Shown one piece after another: positions 29,166 to 37,834 of a DNA stretch of 64,000 nucleotides; position 1 is the first letter of the stretch, and the number at the start of each line of letters is the position of its first letter. This stretch comes from Allosphingosinicella deserti (GTDB lineage: Bacteria; Pseudomonadota; Alphaproteobacteria; Sphingomonadales; Sphingomonadaceae). The stretch spans positions 248,001 to 312,000 of the forward strand of contig NZ_PXYI01000002.1 of the NCBI RefSeq assembly GCF_003012735.1. Reading direction: 5' to 3'. The position numbers and the translations under genes are program-made. The notes beneath the pieces were generated by a model. That model did no database searches, was not told the origin of the DNA, and saw nothing but the letters and a program-made list of their open reading frames with translations.

Positions 29166-30061
29166 CAGGGATAGCTCACCGTTTTCGGAACTTCGGGAAG
29201 CGGGATGAACTCGTCACGATCGTCCGGCGGCAACGGGAACCGCCCTGCCTTCCAGTCCTGCCGGGCCTCGCGAAGGCGTTCACGGCGCGAGGAAACGAAG
29301 TTCCACCAGACGTGGCGCGGCCCGTCGAGCGGGGCGCCTCCGCACAGCATGACATGGGCACCGCGGTTCGATCGCAGGGTCGCCGAAATGCCGGGCCGCA
29401 GCACGTAGAGACTCTGCGGCGCGAGCGTCAGCCCGTCGAGGCTCGCCTCCCCTTCGGCGACATAGAGGGCGCGCTCGTCCGCCTCGGGATCGATCGGCAT
29501 GCTGCCGCCGGCGAGGAGGTGGATGTCGGCGTAGATCGTCTCGCTATGGCAGGTCACCGGCGAGGTCGCGCCCCACAGGCTCCCCATCACCACCCGCGCA
29601 GTGGCGCCGCTGCCCTCGACCACCGGCAGATCGGCCTTGGGCACGTGCTCGAAAGCGGGATCCATCTCCTCCTTCGCGCTCGGCAATGCGAGCCACGTCT
29701 GGATCCCGCTGAGCTCCGGTCCCGCAGGCCGCAGGGCGGTGGGCGAGCGTTCGGAATGAGAGATGCCGCGGCCGGCCGTCATCAGATTGACCGCGCCGGG
29801 CTCGATCGTCCGAAAGGTGCCGAGCGAATCGCGATGGTCGATCGCGCCCGCGAACAGATACGTGACGGTGGCGAGATTGATGTGCGGGTGCGACCGCACG
29901 TCGATTCCGCCGCCCTCCGGCAGGTGGGCGGGGCCCATCTGGTCGAAGAAGATGAACGGCCCTATCGTCGTTCGCTCCTTGTGTGGCAAGGTACGGTGGA
30001 CCTTGAAGCCACCCAGATCGTGGCTGGTCGGCAGCAGCGTCTGCAGGATGAGATCGTCCAA
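29165..30061 (-). CDS. Pirin family protein
   Basis: About 298 residues of bicupin. The pirin N-terminal metal site is visible as SHPHINLATVTYLFAGAIDHRDS with GRGISHSERS, and a C-terminal cupin follows. Pirins bind iron; some are quercetin dioxygenases and others co-regulators, so the activity here is open. The open frame runs on to 30286 and contains an ATG at 30124, but those residues overlap bolA and do not resemble pirins. A TTG at 30061, 8 bases after AAGGAA and 25 bases after the bolA stop, begins a protein starting LDDLILQTLLPTSHDLGGF and is preferred. Confidence 0.83.
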   Translation of the reverse strand: MDDLILQTLLPTSHDLGGFKVHRTLPHKERTTIGPFIFFDQMGPAHLPEGGGIDVRSHPHINLATVTYLFAGAIDHRDSLGTFRTIEPGAVNLMTAGRGISHSERSPTALRPAGPELSGIQTWLALPSAKEEMDPAFEHVPKADLPVVEGSGATARVVMGSLWGATSPVTCHSETIYADIHLLAGGSMPIDPEADERALYVAEGEASLDGLTLAPQSLYVLRPGISATLRSNRGAHVMLCGGAPLDGPRHVWWNFVSSRRERLREARQDWKAGRFPLPPDDRDEFIPLPEVPKTVSYP

Positions 30062-30086
30062 CGGATGTTTTCCTTGATTGAGCCGC

Positions 30087-30371
30087 TCACTCGCCTGGAG
30101 CGCGCGCCTTGATTGCAAGCGCATGAACCCGCTCGCGGAGCAGGTCGCCAAGCGCCGAATTGACCGCCCGCTGGCGGTCGAGGCGGCCGAGGCCGCGAAA
30201 CCGCTCGGCGACGATCTCGACAGTGAAGTGACTTTCGCCGCGGCTGTCATGGCCGGCGTGTCCGCGGTGTTTCTCGCTGTCGTCAATGACTTGCAGGCTC
30301 TCGGGAGCGAGCGCCAACTGCAAGCGTTGGGCGATTTCCTGGGCGACGGGGCCGGTTAAATGCGCTGTCAT
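30087..30371 (-). CDS. BolA family protein
   Basis: 94 residues from the ATG at 30371 (MTAHLTGPVAQEI); the open frame extends to 30512 but the first 47 residues are not BolA-like. It contains the BolA core: LQVIDDSEKHRGHAGHD, SHFTVEIVAERFRGLGRLDRQR and ALGDLLRERVHALAIKA with the helix-turn-helix-like element. BolA proteins bind monothiol glutaredoxins and [2Fe-2S] clusters and take part in iron-sulfur and stress physiology; the conserved His residues are present. First gene of the bolA-pirin-hydrolase operon, divergent from the J-domain gene with 38 bases between starts. Confidence 0.88.
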   Translation of the reverse strand: MTAHLTGPVAQEIAQRLQLALAPESLQVIDDSEKHRGHAGHDSRGESHFTVEIVAERFRGLGRLDRQRAVNSALGDLLRERVHALAIKARAPGE

Positions 30372-30409
30372 GGCGCCTATATACGGCTTTTGATGATGAA
30401 AGGCATAGG

Positions 30410-31003
30410 GTGGCGACGGCGGGCAAGCGGCAGACCCGGTTTCACGGCCGAGTGGAAGGACAGGGGCTTTGTGCCCGGCCCGGGTGCGAGGCGCCCGGCG
30501 AATTTCGTGCACCGGCGGGGCGCGGCCCGTCCTCCGATGGGCCCGGCAGCTGGCGCTGGCTGTGTCTGGATCACATCCGCGAATTCAATTCCGGGTACAA
30601 TTATTTCGAAGGCATGAGCAGCGAGGAGATCGAGCGCGCTCAGACTCCGTATGGCGGCTGGGATCGGGAGACCCGCGCTTTCGCCACCGGTGGCGGCGAC
30701 CGGCCGCCGCCTTGGGCGGATTTCGCCGATCCGCTCGATGCCATCGGCGCCCGTTTCCGCCGAGCCGCCGCGCAAGAGGCGTCGCGCGCCGACGGCCGTG
30801 AACTGAGTGCCGCCGACCGCAAGTCCCTGCAGGTGCTGGGTCTTGCGGTCGACACGGACCGGCGGCAGCTGCGCCAGCGTTATGCCGATCTCGTCCGCCG
30901 TTATCATCCCGATCGCAATGGCGGGGACAGGAGCCATGAGAAAGCGTTGCAGGCCGTGATCGAGGCCTATACGCAGCTCAAATCCCGACCTGCCTTCGCC
31001 TGA
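30410..31003 (+). CDS. J-domain protein with N-terminal Cys-rich region, upstream of cobS
   Basis: 197 residues from a GTG start. The C-terminal J domain (about residues 138-192) has the HPD motif in RYADLVRRYHPDRNGG, which would stimulate the DnaK ATPase. The N-terminus has Cys-ARPG-Cys and a later CLDHIREFNSGYNYF, which together could bind a metal ion. There is no G/F or DnaJ zinc domain, so it is a specialised J protein. It lies 18 bases upstream of cobS, a linkage common in alphaproteobacteria, so it may assist the CobST chelatase AAA+ complex. That role is inference. Confidence 0.85.
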   Translation: MATAGKRQTRFHGRVEGQGLCARPGCEAPGEFRAPAGRGPSSDGPGSWRWLCLDHIREFNSGYNYFEGMSSEEIERAQTPYGGWDRETRAFATGGGDRPPPWADFADPLDAIGARFRRAAAQEASRADGRELSAADRKSLQVLGLAVDTDRRQLRQRYADLVRRYHPDRNGGDRSHEKALQAVIEAYTQLKSRPAFA

Positions 31004-31021
31004 ACTCACGAAAGACTGACC

Positions 31022-32026
31022 ATGGCCGATCTTGCCAATTCCAACCCTGCCAGCCGCGGCGAGACCGTGATGGATACGCCCGATCGTATGGTGAAGGTGC
31101 GCGACCTGTTCGGGGTCGATTCGGACATGGAAGTTCCGGCCTTCTCGGAAGCCGACGAGCGCGTGCCCGATCTCGATCCTGCTTATGTTTTCGATGCCGA
31201 CACTACCCTCGCCATCTGCGCGGGATTTTCCAAAAATCGCCGGGTGATGGTGCAGGGCTATCACGGCACCGGCAAGTCGACCCACATCGAGCAGGTCGCG
31301 GCCCGTCTCAACTGGCCGTTGATCCGGATCAACCTCGATGCGCATATCAGCCGCATCGATCTGATCGGTCGCGACGCCATCGTGCTTCGCGACGGGCAGC
31401 AGGTCACCGAATTCCGCGAAGGCCTGTTGCCCTGGGCGCTGCAGACCCCGACCGCGCTGGTCTTCGACGAATATGATGCCGGCCGGCCGGACGTTATGTT
31501 CGTTATCCAGCGCGTGCTGGAAACCGAGGGCAAGCTCACCCTGCTCGATCAGAACCGGGTGATTCGCCCGCACCCCTATTTCCGCCTGTTCGCGACCACC
31601 AACACGGTCGGCCTCGGCGACACGACCGGCCTCTATCACGGTACCCAGCAGATCAATCAGGGCCAGATGGACCGCTGGAACATCGTCGTCACCCTGAACT
31701 ATTTGCCGGCCACGATCGAGGCGCGGATCGTGCTCGCCAAGTCCGGCGAATATGATCACGAAGGCGGCCGTCAAGAGGTCGAGCGGATGATCAAGGTCGC
31801 GGAGCTCACCCGCGCAGGCTTCATGAACGGCGACATCTCGACCGTGATGAGCCCCCGCTCGGTGATCAGCTGGGCGCAGAATGCTTTGATCTTCAACGAT
31901 GTCGGCTTTGCCTTCCGTGTGACCTTCCTCAACAAGTGCGACGAGGCGGAACGGCCGATGATCGCCGAATATTACCAGCGCGTGTTCGGCAAGGATCTGC
32001 CGGAAAGCATCGTCGGGAAGGCGTGA
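31022..32026 (+). CDS. cobS: Cobaltochelatase subunit CobS (AAA+ ATPase)
   Basis: 334 residues. AAA+ ATPase with Walker [14 protein letters not shown] (about residues 80-92), Walker [17 protein letters not shown], and a sensor-like region [19 protein letters not shown]. CobS and CobT form a chaperone-like ring that powers CobN to insert cobalt into hydrogenobyrinate diamide during aerobic cobalamin synthesis. It follows the J-domain gene and its TGA touches the cobT start. No cobN or other cob genes lie in the window and no cobalamin riboswitch was seen upstream. Confidence 0.95.
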   Translation: MADLANSNPASRGETVMDTPDRMVKVRDLFGVDSDMEVPAFSEADERVPDLDPAYVFDADTTLAICAGFSKNRRVMVQGYHGTGKSTHIEQVAARLNWPLIRINLDAHISRIDLIGRDAIVLRDGQQVTEFREGLLPWALQTPTALVFDEYDAGRPDVMFVIQRVLETEGKLTLLDQNRVIRPHPYFRLFATTNTVGLGDTTGLYHGTQQINQGQMDRWNIVVTLNYLPATIEARIVLAKSGEYDHEGGRQEVERMIKVAELTRAGFMNGDISTVMSPRSVISWAQNALIFNDVGFAFRVTFLNKCDEAERPMIAEYYQRVFGKDLPESIVGKA

Positions 32027-33859
32027 TTGCCACACAATGATTCCCCTCTCGAAGCCTTCCGCCAAGCGCTGAACGGCACCGCGCGGGCGATCGCGCGCGA
32101 GCCGGAGCTTGAGCTCGGCTTCACCGCCGATCCGCCCGGCACGGTCGGCAAGTCGGTCAAGGTGCCGATGCCCGGCCGTACCCTGCCCGAGCGCGATGTC
32201 GCGGAAGCACGCGGCTATGCCGATGCGGCAGCGCTGAAGCTGCGCCACCACAATGCCGGCGTGCATGCCCGTCATGCACCCGCCGATGATATCGCGCGTG
32301 CCGTGTTCGACGCCGCCGAGCAGGCGCGGGTCGAGGCGCTCGGTTCGCGCGGAATGGACGGCGTCCGGGCGAATCTCGGTTCCATGGTTGAGATGCGGAT
32401 GCGCACCGATCCGATCACCCGCGCCCGCAACCGTGCCGAGGTGCCGCTCGGCACCGCACTCGGCCTGATCGTGCGCGAACGCCTGACCGGTCAGGCGCCG
32501 CCCGAAGCCGCCCGCGAGGGGCTGAAGCTCGTTTCCGAGTGGATCGAAGCCAAGGCCGGCAAGGATCTCGATGCGCTGGGGCTGGTGCTCGACGATCAGG
32601 CGGCGTTCGCCGCCCTGGCAACGCGGGTGCTCGAGGATCTCGAGCTCGTCGAGAAAGACGTCGAAGCGGAACGAGACCCCGAAGGCGATCTCGAGTCCGA
32701 GGGCGATCAGCAGGATCAGGGCGACGAGAGCGAGAACCAGGACGAGGATCAGGATGGCGGCGGCGAGGGCGAAGCCGACATCCGGGTCGAGCAGGGCGAT
32801 GCCGAGGGCGAGCAGACCGAGAGCGACTTCACCGAGGAGGAGATGGCCGAAGGCGAGGATGGCCTCGGTCAGGACGGCGAAGACGGGATGATGCCGGTGC
32901 GGCCGAATCGGCCGCTCTCGGATCTTCCGCCCCATTTCGACTATCGCACATTCACCGACAAATATGACGAAGTCGTCGAGGCGACGGAGCTTTGCGACGA
33001 CGCCGAGCTGACCCGGCTGCGGGCCTATCTCGACCAGCAGCTCACCCACTTGCAGAGCGCGGTGACCAAACTTGCCAATCGCCTTCAGCGCCGGCTGATG
33101 GCGCAGCAGTCGCGAAGCTGGGATTTCGATCAGGAAGAGGGCATCCTCGATGCCGCGCGGCTGGCACGGGTGATCGTCAACCCGGCCCATTCGCTGTCCT
33201 ACAAGATCGAGCGGGACACCGATTTCCGCGACACCATCGTCACCCTGCTGATCGACAATTCGGGTTCCATGCGGGGACGGCCGATCTCGATCGCCGCAAT
33301 CTCCGCCGACATCCTTGCCCGCACGCTCGAACGGTGCGGGGTCAAGGTCGAGATCCTGGGCTTCACCACCCGCGCCTGGAAGGGCGGGCAGGCGCGCGAG
33401 CAATGGCTTTCCGCCGGTCGTCCGGCGACGCCCGGGCGGCTCAACGATCTCCGGCACATCGTCTACAAGCAGGCGGACGAGCCCTGGCGGCGCGCTCGCA
33501 AGAATCTCGGCCTGATGATGCGCGAAGGCCTGCTCAAGGAGAATATCGACGGCGAAGCCCTGCTCTGGGCCCACAATCGCCTGATCGCCCGTCCCGAGGA
33601 GCGCCGCATCCTGATGGTGATCTCCGACGGCGCTCCGGTGGACGATTCGACCCTGTCGGTTAATTCCGGTACCTATCTGGAGCGCCACCTGCGGCAGGTG
33701 ATCGGGTGGATCGAGGATCGATCACCGGTCGAGCTGATCGCCATCGGCATCGGCCACGACGTCACGCGTTACTATCAGAGGGCGGTCACCATCATGGATG
33801 CCGAGCAGCTCGGCGGGACGATGATCGAGCAACTTGCCGGATTGTTCGACACGGCCTGA
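32027..33859 (+). CDS. cobT: Cobaltochelatase subunit CobT
   Basis: 610 residues from a TTG start placed immediately after the cobS TGA with no gap. It has the CobT layout: helical N-terminus, a strongly acidic Glu/Asp/Gln-rich middle (about 210-285), and a C-terminal von Willebrand A domain with [20 protein letters not shown] (about 408-420) and [14 protein letters not shown]. It binds CobS and bridges to CobN. The TTG start and abutting stop imply coupled translation at equal ratio. Confidence 0.94.
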   Translation: MPHNDSPLEAFRQALNGTARAIAREPELELGFTADPPGTVGKSVKVPMPGRTLPERDVAEARGYADAAALKLRHHNAGVHARHAPADDIARAVFDAAEQARVEALGSRGMDGVRANLGSMVEMRMRTDPITRARNRAEVPLGTALGLIVRERLTGQAPPEAAREGLKLVSEWIEAKAGKDLDALGLVLDDQAAFAALATRVLEDLELVEKDVEAERDPEGDLESEGDQQDQGDESENQDEDQDGGGEGEADIRVEQGDAEGEQTESDFTEEEMAEGEDGLGQDGEDGMMPVRPNRPLSDLPPHFDYRTFTDKYDEVVEATELCDDAELTRLRAYLDQQLTHLQSAVTKLANRLQRRLMAQQSRSWDFDQEEGILDAARLARVIVNPAHSLSYKIERDTDFRDTIVTLLIDNSGSMRGRPISIAAISADILARTLERCGVKVEILGFTTRAWKGGQAREQWLSAGRPATPGRLNDLRHIVYKQADEPWRRARKNLGLMMREGLLKENIDGEALLWAHNRLIARPEERRILMVISDGAPVDDSTLSVNSGTYLERHLRQVIGWIEDRSPVELIAIGIGHDVTRYYQRAVTIMDAEQLGGTMIEQLAGLFDTA

Positions 33860-33918
33860 GCGCGCGGTGCGAATCGCGGTCGCAAAGCCGGCGATTGCGA
33901 AAAGGCCGCATGGAAAAG

Positions 33919-33946
33919 GCCGGTGCTCCCTTTCGGAAGCACCGGC
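33919..33946. terminator. Hairpin between convergent cobT and glycine-zipper genes
   Basis: Perfect 9-bp stem GCCGGTGCT / AGCACCGGC around a pyrimidine-rich loop, 59 bases after cobT and 36 bases after the opposing gene's stop. No clear U-run follows; a bidirectional stop is likely. Confidence 0.6.
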
Positions 33947-33982
33947 TGCCCTCGCTACGCTACAGGAGGGAACGCAAGCGGC

Positions 33983-34435
33983 TTAGCGGTAGTAGCGATT
34001 GTCGCAGCTGGACTTGTCGACAGCCCGGCCCGCGAGCGCACCAAGCGCACCACCGATGATCGCGCCGGTCGTGCCGCTGTCCCGCCGGCCCCAACGGCCG
34101 CGGTCGCTGCGATCGATCGCGCGGCCGGTCAGAGCGCCGGCGACGCCGCCGATGATCGTTCCGGTGGTGCCGCTGCATCCGCGGTCCCCACGATAGCCGT
34201 AGCGGTCACCGCGGCGGTAGCGGCGATCATAATTGTCGTAGCGATCGTAGCGGCCGTAGCGATCACCCCGCTCGTAACGATCGTAGCGGTCACCGCGATC
34301 GTACCGGTCGTCATAGCGCGAGCTGTAATAACCATCATTGTAATAGCCGCCGCGAGGCCGCGCTTCGGCGGCGGCGGGGATGGCGCTCAGCGCGGTCACA
34401 GCCGCAACCGCGGCGAGAGTGGCTTTCCTGAACAT
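33983..34435 (-). CDS. Exported glycine-zipper protein with Arg/Tyr/Asp-rich repeats
   Basis: 150 residues. Signal peptide MFRKATLAAVAAVTALSAIPAAAEA, then a low-complexity region (about 28-86) of repeated RYDRYD, RGDRY and RYGRYD units, then two glycine-zipper helices of the 2TM type (GTTGTIIGGVAGALTGRAID and GTTGAIIGGALGALAGRAVD) separated by a short Arg/Gly linker, each preceded by a Ser-Gly-Thr-Thr-Gly start. Two Cys (GCSGT and SSCDN) could form a disulfide. The C-terminal halves are an obvious internal duplication. Probably an outer-membrane-associated or periplasmic stress protein; the function is unknown. Confidence 0.8.
   Translation of the reverse strand: MFRKATLAAVAAVTALSAIPAAAEARPRGGYYNDGYYSSRYDDRYDRGDRYDRYERGDRYGRYDRYDNYDRRYRRGDRYGYRGDRGCSGTTGTIIGGVAGALTGRAIDRSDRGRWGRRDSGTTGAIIGGALGALAGRAVDKSSCDNRYYR
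34195..34340 (-). repeat. Coding short repeats (Arg-Tyr-Asp units) in the glycine-zipper gene
   Basis: Imperfect short units built on GATCGCTACGA and variants repeat about ten times on the coding strand and encode the RYDRYD/RGDRY stretch. There are no unique spacers between units, so it is a coding low-complexity tract prone to length change. Confidence 0.7.
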
Positions 34436-34615
34436 GATCGAACTCCTTTCGACTGCTTCGGTCGGCGCGTCGCTTTCGGTAAGTCGCCAGCGCCGGCCCT
34501 TGGTCGTTGAACGCTTTATGCCCCGATTCGTTTGAGCCGGTCCTGAATGGAGGTGTCAGCCAAGGTTCAGGCAAAAAGCGGGTGCCGTGGGCGCGCTTGG
34601 GTTCTAGAATGAACC

Positions 34616-35575
34616 GTGCGTATTCTGTTCTGCCTCGTGGCACTCCTCCTTCTTGGCACCTTCGCGCCGATCCGGATCACGCCTCCCGCACCGCCGCCGC
34701 TGGTCAGCCTGATCGATTTCCAGCCCGTTCCTGTGGAAGCGGGACGGCCCGGCGACGTGTCCGTGGGCAAGCTGGTGTTCCTTGCCGGCTGGAACATGGA
34801 GAGCAACGATTGGCGCTTCGGCGGCATTTCGGCGATGCATGTCGAGGGTGACAGGGTGATCGCGGTCAGCGATTCGGGCTGGCTGGTCCGCTTCCCGGTT
34901 CCTTCGGGAGCAGGCACCCGCCGGGCGAGTGTCCAGCCGGTGCGAACGGGATCCGGCGCCCCCGTGAACAAGGCGCAACGCGACGTCGAATCATTGATCG
35001 TGAACGGCAGAACCGCCTGGGTGGGGCTTGAGCGCCAGAATGGCGTGTGGCGATTCGCACTTCCGGAGTGGCGTGAGCTCGGTGGCGGCCGTCCAGCCGC
35101 AATGCGCCAATGGGAGGAGAATAATGGGCCGGAAGCGATGGTGCGGCTTCCCGACGGCCGTTTCATCGTCTTCTCCGAAGGAGACGGCGGAACGACCGAC
35201 GTCCTGATGTTCCCGGGCGATCCTTCAGTGCCGGGAGCACGTGCGCTCAGGATGCGCTACCGTCCCCCGGCCGGATATCGGATCACCGACGCGACACTGC
35301 TCCCCGACGGGCGCCTGCTGCTGCTCAACCGCCGGATCAGCTTCGTTTCCGGCATGAAGGCGAAGCTCGCGATCGCCCCGGTGCCGCCGCCGCGCGCCGG
35401 GTTCCTGATCCAGCCGCAGGAGATTGCTGCCTTCGCGCCGCCGCTCACCGTCGACAACATGGAGGCGGTGAGCGTGACCCGGGAGAACGGCCGGACCATC
35501 GTTTGGCTCGCCTCCGACGACAATTATATGCCGCTCCAGCGAAGCCTGCTGCTCAAGTTCGCGCTTGAGGCGTGA
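34616..35575 (+). CDS. Esterase-like activity of phytase family protein (exported)
   Basis: 319 residues from a GTG start; an ATG seven bases upstream is out of frame. The N-terminus RILFCLVALLLLGTFAPIRI is a signal peptide or anchor. The rest forms a beta-propeller-like fold of the phytase-esterase family: GGISAMHVEGDRVIAVSDSGWLVRF, VESLIVNGRTAWVGLERQNGVWRF, ITDATLLPDGRLLLLNRRIS and VDNMEAVSVTRENGRTIVWLASDDNY. These motifs recur in family members that act on phosphoesters or other esters in the periplasm; the activity of this member is unproven. It converges on rpmB. Confidence 0.8.
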   Translation: MRILFCLVALLLLGTFAPIRITPPAPPPLVSLIDFQPVPVEAGRPGDVSVGKLVFLAGWNMESNDWRFGGISAMHVEGDRVIAVSDSGWLVRFPVPSGAGTRRASVQPVRTGSGAPVNKAQRDVESLIVNGRTAWVGLERQNGVWRFALPEWRELGGGRPAAMRQWEENNGPEAMVRLPDGRFIVFSEGDGGTTDVLMFPGDPSVPGARALRMRYRPPAGYRITDATLLPDGRLLLLNRRISFVSGMKAKLAIAPVPPPRAGFLIQPQEIAAFAPPLTVDNMEAVSVTRENGRTIVWLASDDNYMPLQRSLLLKFALEA

Positions 35576-35675
35576 ACCCGGCGACGTGCTGCGATGCCAG
35601 AACATCAAAACATATTGCCAACGCCGAAAGCGTCGCCGCACGATGTGCAGCGACGCTTCAGAAGCTCGAACGCGG

Positions 35676-35695
35676 GGACGGCCTTTCGGCCGTCC
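35676..35695 (-). terminator. Strong hairpin directly after rpmB
   Basis: Perfect 8-bp stem GGACGGCC / GGCCGTCC with a 4-base loop, starting 3 bases after the rpmB stop on the minus strand. It lacks a long U-run but is placed as a terminator and also protects the end of the opposing phytase-like gene. Confidence 0.6.
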
Positions 35696-35698
35696 GGT

Positions 35699-35995
35699 TC
35701 AGGCTGCGACGGTTTCCGAGACCTTCTTGGCGATTTCGCGCTTCAGGCGACGCGCCTTCAGGCTCAATTTCTCGTCCGAGGTCTTGGTCAGCCAGTTGTC
35801 GAGGCCGCCGACATGCTCGACCGAGCGCAGGCCATTCATCGACACGCGCAGCTTGACGCCGCGGCCGAGCGAATCGGAAATCAGCGTAACGTTCTGCAGG
35901 TTCGGCAGGAAGGTACGCTTGGTCTTGTTGTTGGCGTGGGAAACATTGTGACCCACCTGCCGGCCCTTGCCGGTCAGTTCGCAAATGCGCGACAT
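35699..35995 (-). CDS. rpmB: 50S ribosomal protein L28
   Basis: 98 residues from the ATG at 35995 ([20 protein letters not shown]). The open frame continues upstream to 36415, but only this part matches L28, with [19 protein letters not shown] and the alphaproteobacterial C-terminal extension [18 protein letters not shown]-like. L28 sits at the E site of the large subunit. It stands alone, followed by a hairpin at 35676-35695. Confidence 0.96.
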   Translation of the reverse strand: MSRICELTGKGRQVGHNVSHANNKTKRTFLPNLQNVTLISDSLGRGVKLRVSMNGLRSVEHVGGLDNWLTKTSDEKLSLKARRLKREIAKKVSETVAA

Positions 35996-36163
35996 AGTCT
36001 CTCGTCCTGATTGATGCGGGGAGACATGTCCCCGGAAAACCGGGCGGCGGATAACCTTGGAGGCGCTTTCAGTCAACCCGATTCCCGGTCTCACCCGATC
36101 GTTGCGGATGTGCAACCGATTTGCCGGACGTCCGTTATCGAGCAATTGGAGGAAGCATAACCC

Positions 36164-36397
36164 ATGTTGCGCGCGATCCTGATCATCGTCGCCCTGATCA
36201 TTCTGGTTCTTATCGGAATGACTGCGACCGGCTGGCTTACCTGGTTCCAGACGCCGAACGGCCAGACCACGAGCCTTAACCCCAAGGTCAACGATCTTGA
36301 GGTCGGCACGACGACGGCCAACGTTCAGGTGCCGAACGTCGGCACCACCACCAAGCAGGTGGATGTTCCGGTCGTGACCGTCGACAATCAGCAGTAA
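36164..36397 (+). CDS. Small single-pass membrane protein of unknown function
   Basis: 77 residues: one N-terminal membrane helix ([23 protein letters not shown]) and a Thr/Val/Asn-rich tail with a loosely repeated [23 protein letters not shown] motif, which is probably periplasmic. A strong ribosome site (GGAGGAAG) lies 9 bases before the ATG. I do not recognise a family. It sits alone between rpmB (divergent) and tadA, 41 bases before the latter, and could be cotranscribed with tadA. Confidence 0.7.
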   Translation: MLRAILIIVALIILVLIGMTATGWLTWFQTPNGQTTSLNPKVNDLEVGTTTANVQVPNVGTTTKQVDVPVVTVDNQQ

Positions 36398-36438
36398 CCC
36401 GCTTCCGGCCGCCACCGCCGCCTTGTAGCAGGAGCGGC

Positions 36439-36891
36439 ATGGTCCGGCCGTTCACCGATCCGATGCATGCCGCGCTCGAGGAAGCGCGCGCGGCCGCGCA
36501 AGCGGGCGAGGTTCCGGTCGGCGCCGTGGTGACCCGCGCGGGCGAGATCGTTGCGCGCGGCCGTAACCGCATGCGCGAAGGCGCCGATCCCACCGCGCAT
36601 GCCGAGATGGTCGCGATTCGCGCCGCCGGCGCTGCCCTTGGGACCTCGCGTCTCGATCAGTGCGATCTGTGGGTCACCCTGGAGCCATGCGCGATGTGCG
36701 CCGGCGCGATCGCCCTTGCCCGTATCAACCGGCTCTATTTCGGTGCGGGCGATCCCAAGGGCGGGGCCGTGCTGCACGGCCCGCGATTGTTCGGCCAGCC
36801 GACCTGCCACCACGCACCCGAAGTGTTCCCAGGCATTGCCGAAGACGCGTCCGGCGACCTGCTCCGCACCTTCTTCCGCGACCGCCGGTAA
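36439..36891 (+). CDS. tadA: tRNA-adenosine deaminase TadA (nucleoside deaminase)
   Basis: 150 residues of the cytidine-deaminase fold. The zinc site is [10 protein letters not shown] (His54, Glu56 as proton shuttle) with PCAMCAGAI (Cys84 and Cys87). [21 protein letters not shown] at the N-terminus is typical. TadA deaminates A34 of tRNA-Arg(ACG) to inosine and is usually essential. It converges on the OmpA-family gene; two hairpins lie between the stops. Confidence 0.92.
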   Translation: MVRPFTDPMHAALEEARAAAQAGEVPVGAVVTRAGEIVARGRNRMREGADPTAHAEMVAIRAAGAALGTSRLDQCDLWVTLEPCAMCAGAIALARINRLYFGAGDPKGGAVLHGPRLFGQPTCHHAPEVFPGIAEDASGDLLRTFFRDRR

Positions 36892-36922
36892 GCAAGCTTG
36901 GGGAGGTGGACCGCAGGAATGC

Positions 36923-36955
36923 GGTGGAGGGGCCGCCGTCATTGGCCCCTCCGCC
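36923..36955. terminator. Hairpin between tadA and OmpA-family gene
   Basis: A stem of 12 pairs with one G-T wobble (GGTGGAGGGGCC / GGCCCCTCCGCC) around a 9-base loop, 31 bases after the tadA stop. It is GC-rich, with no U-run. Confidence 0.5.
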
Positions 36956-36973
36956 ATCCGATGACCCGCCGAC

Positions 36974-36998
36974 GGGAGCGCCATGATCAGGCGCTCCC
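36974..36998. terminator. Second hairpin, next to the end of the OmpA-family gene
   Basis: A perfect 9-bp stem GGGAGCGCC / GGCGCTCCC with loop ATGATCA, 9 bases after the OmpA-family stop on the minus strand. Confidence 0.5.
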
Positions 36999-37007
36999 CG
37001 GCTCAGC

Positions 37008-37700
37008 TCACGCCCCTTGCTGCTCCAGCGGGACGATCCGGATCTCGACCCTGCGGTTGGCCGCACGTTCCGATTCGGTGGCGTTGGTGTTGCCCTGAAG
37101 CGGCCTGCTCGATCCGAAGCCCTGGGTGGCGATCCGCTGCATCTGAACGCCGCGCTGGCCGAGATAGCCCGCCACCGATTGCGCCCGCTGCTGCGACAGC
37201 GGAATATTGATCGCGTCGCCGCCCGAGGGATCGGTATGGCCGTAGACGTCGATCAAAGTCGAGGGATAGGACGACAGGGTCTGCGCGACCTGGTCGAGCG
37301 TTGTGTGGAATTGGGGCTGAATCTGCGCGCTGTTGACCGGGAAGGTGATTCCGGACGGCATCGTCAGCAGCAACTCGTTACCCTGCCGATCGACCTCGAC
37401 GCCGGTGCCGGCAGTGTCCTCGCGAAGCTTCTTTTCCTGCCGATCCATATAGGTGCCGACCGCGCCGCCGGCGACGGCGCCGATGCCGGCGCCGACGATC
37501 CGCTCGGTGCGATCGCGCTTGCCGCCGATCACGTCACCGGCAAAATAGCCGGCAACCGCGCCGAGTACGCCGCCGATCGCCCCCTTGGTCGAAACCTGCC
37601 GTTCGCCGGTTTCCGGATTGGTGACACAGGCCGCGGTGCTGCTGAGCAGGGCCGCGGCGGCAAGGCTGCCGCACAGCCGTTTGGAGATACGCATACGCAT
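37008..37700 (-). CDS. OmpA-family lipoprotein with glycine-zipper segment (YiaD-like)
   Basis: 230 residues. A lipoprotein signal peptide (LAAAALLSSTAAC, lipobox Cys near residue 25) is followed by a glycine zipper (GAIGGVLGAVAGYFAGDVIGG and AGIGAVAGGAVGTYMD) and a C-terminal OmpA domain that binds peptidoglycan (IDVYGHTDPSGGDAINIPLS, QRIATQGFGSSRPL, RRVEIRIVP). This is the YiaD/Pal-like architecture of an outer-membrane lipoprotein that tethers the envelope. Both ATGs at 37700 and 37694 are usable. It is convergent with tadA and divergent from the CNNM-family gene. Confidence 0.9.
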   Translation of the reverse strand: MRMRISKRLCGSLAAAALLSSTAACVTNPETGERQVSTKGAIGGVLGAVAGYFAGDVIGGKRDRTERIVGAGIGAVAGGAVGTYMDRQEKKLREDTAGTGVEVDRQGNELLLTMPSGITFPVNSAQIQPQFHTTLDQVAQTLSSYPSTLIDVYGHTDPSGGDAINIPLSQQRAQSVAGYLGQRGVQMQRIATQGFGSSRPLQGNTNATESERAANRRVEIRIVPLEQQGA

Positions 37701-37834
37701 TCCTTTCCCTGAAAGGGGTTGAATGGCGTTGTGAACCGCTCGGCGCAGCGGGTTGTTCCCTAGGGGACGTTGCGACCCTCTGCGCGGAAGAGGTTGTGGG
37801 ACCTTGGGATATGCGGCTATGGGGAGCGCGCGCT

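Noticed and set aside
30372-30512. N-terminal extension of BolA in the open frame
   Set aside because: Arg/Pro-rich residues not found in BolA; the ATG at 30371 starts the conserved domain, and the extension would cover the J-domain gene start.
31003-31022. Cobalamin riboswitch upstream of cobS
   Set aside because: Only 18 bases separate the J-domain gene and cobS, and no B12-box pattern was seen upstream of the J-domain gene either.
30377-33688. Very long minus-strand open frame opposite the J-domain, cobS and cobT genes
   Set aside because: A shadow frame with no recognisable domains; the plus-strand genes are unmistakable.
34195-34340. Short regularly repeated units, CRISPR-like at first sight
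   Set aside because: Units are imperfect, about 9-18 bases, with no unique spacers, and encode Arg/Tyr/Asp repeats of an exported protein.
35996-36415. N-terminal extension of L28 in the open frame
   Set aside because: L28 is about 98 residues in alphaproteobacteria; the upstream residues are antisense to the small membrane protein gene and to its leader.
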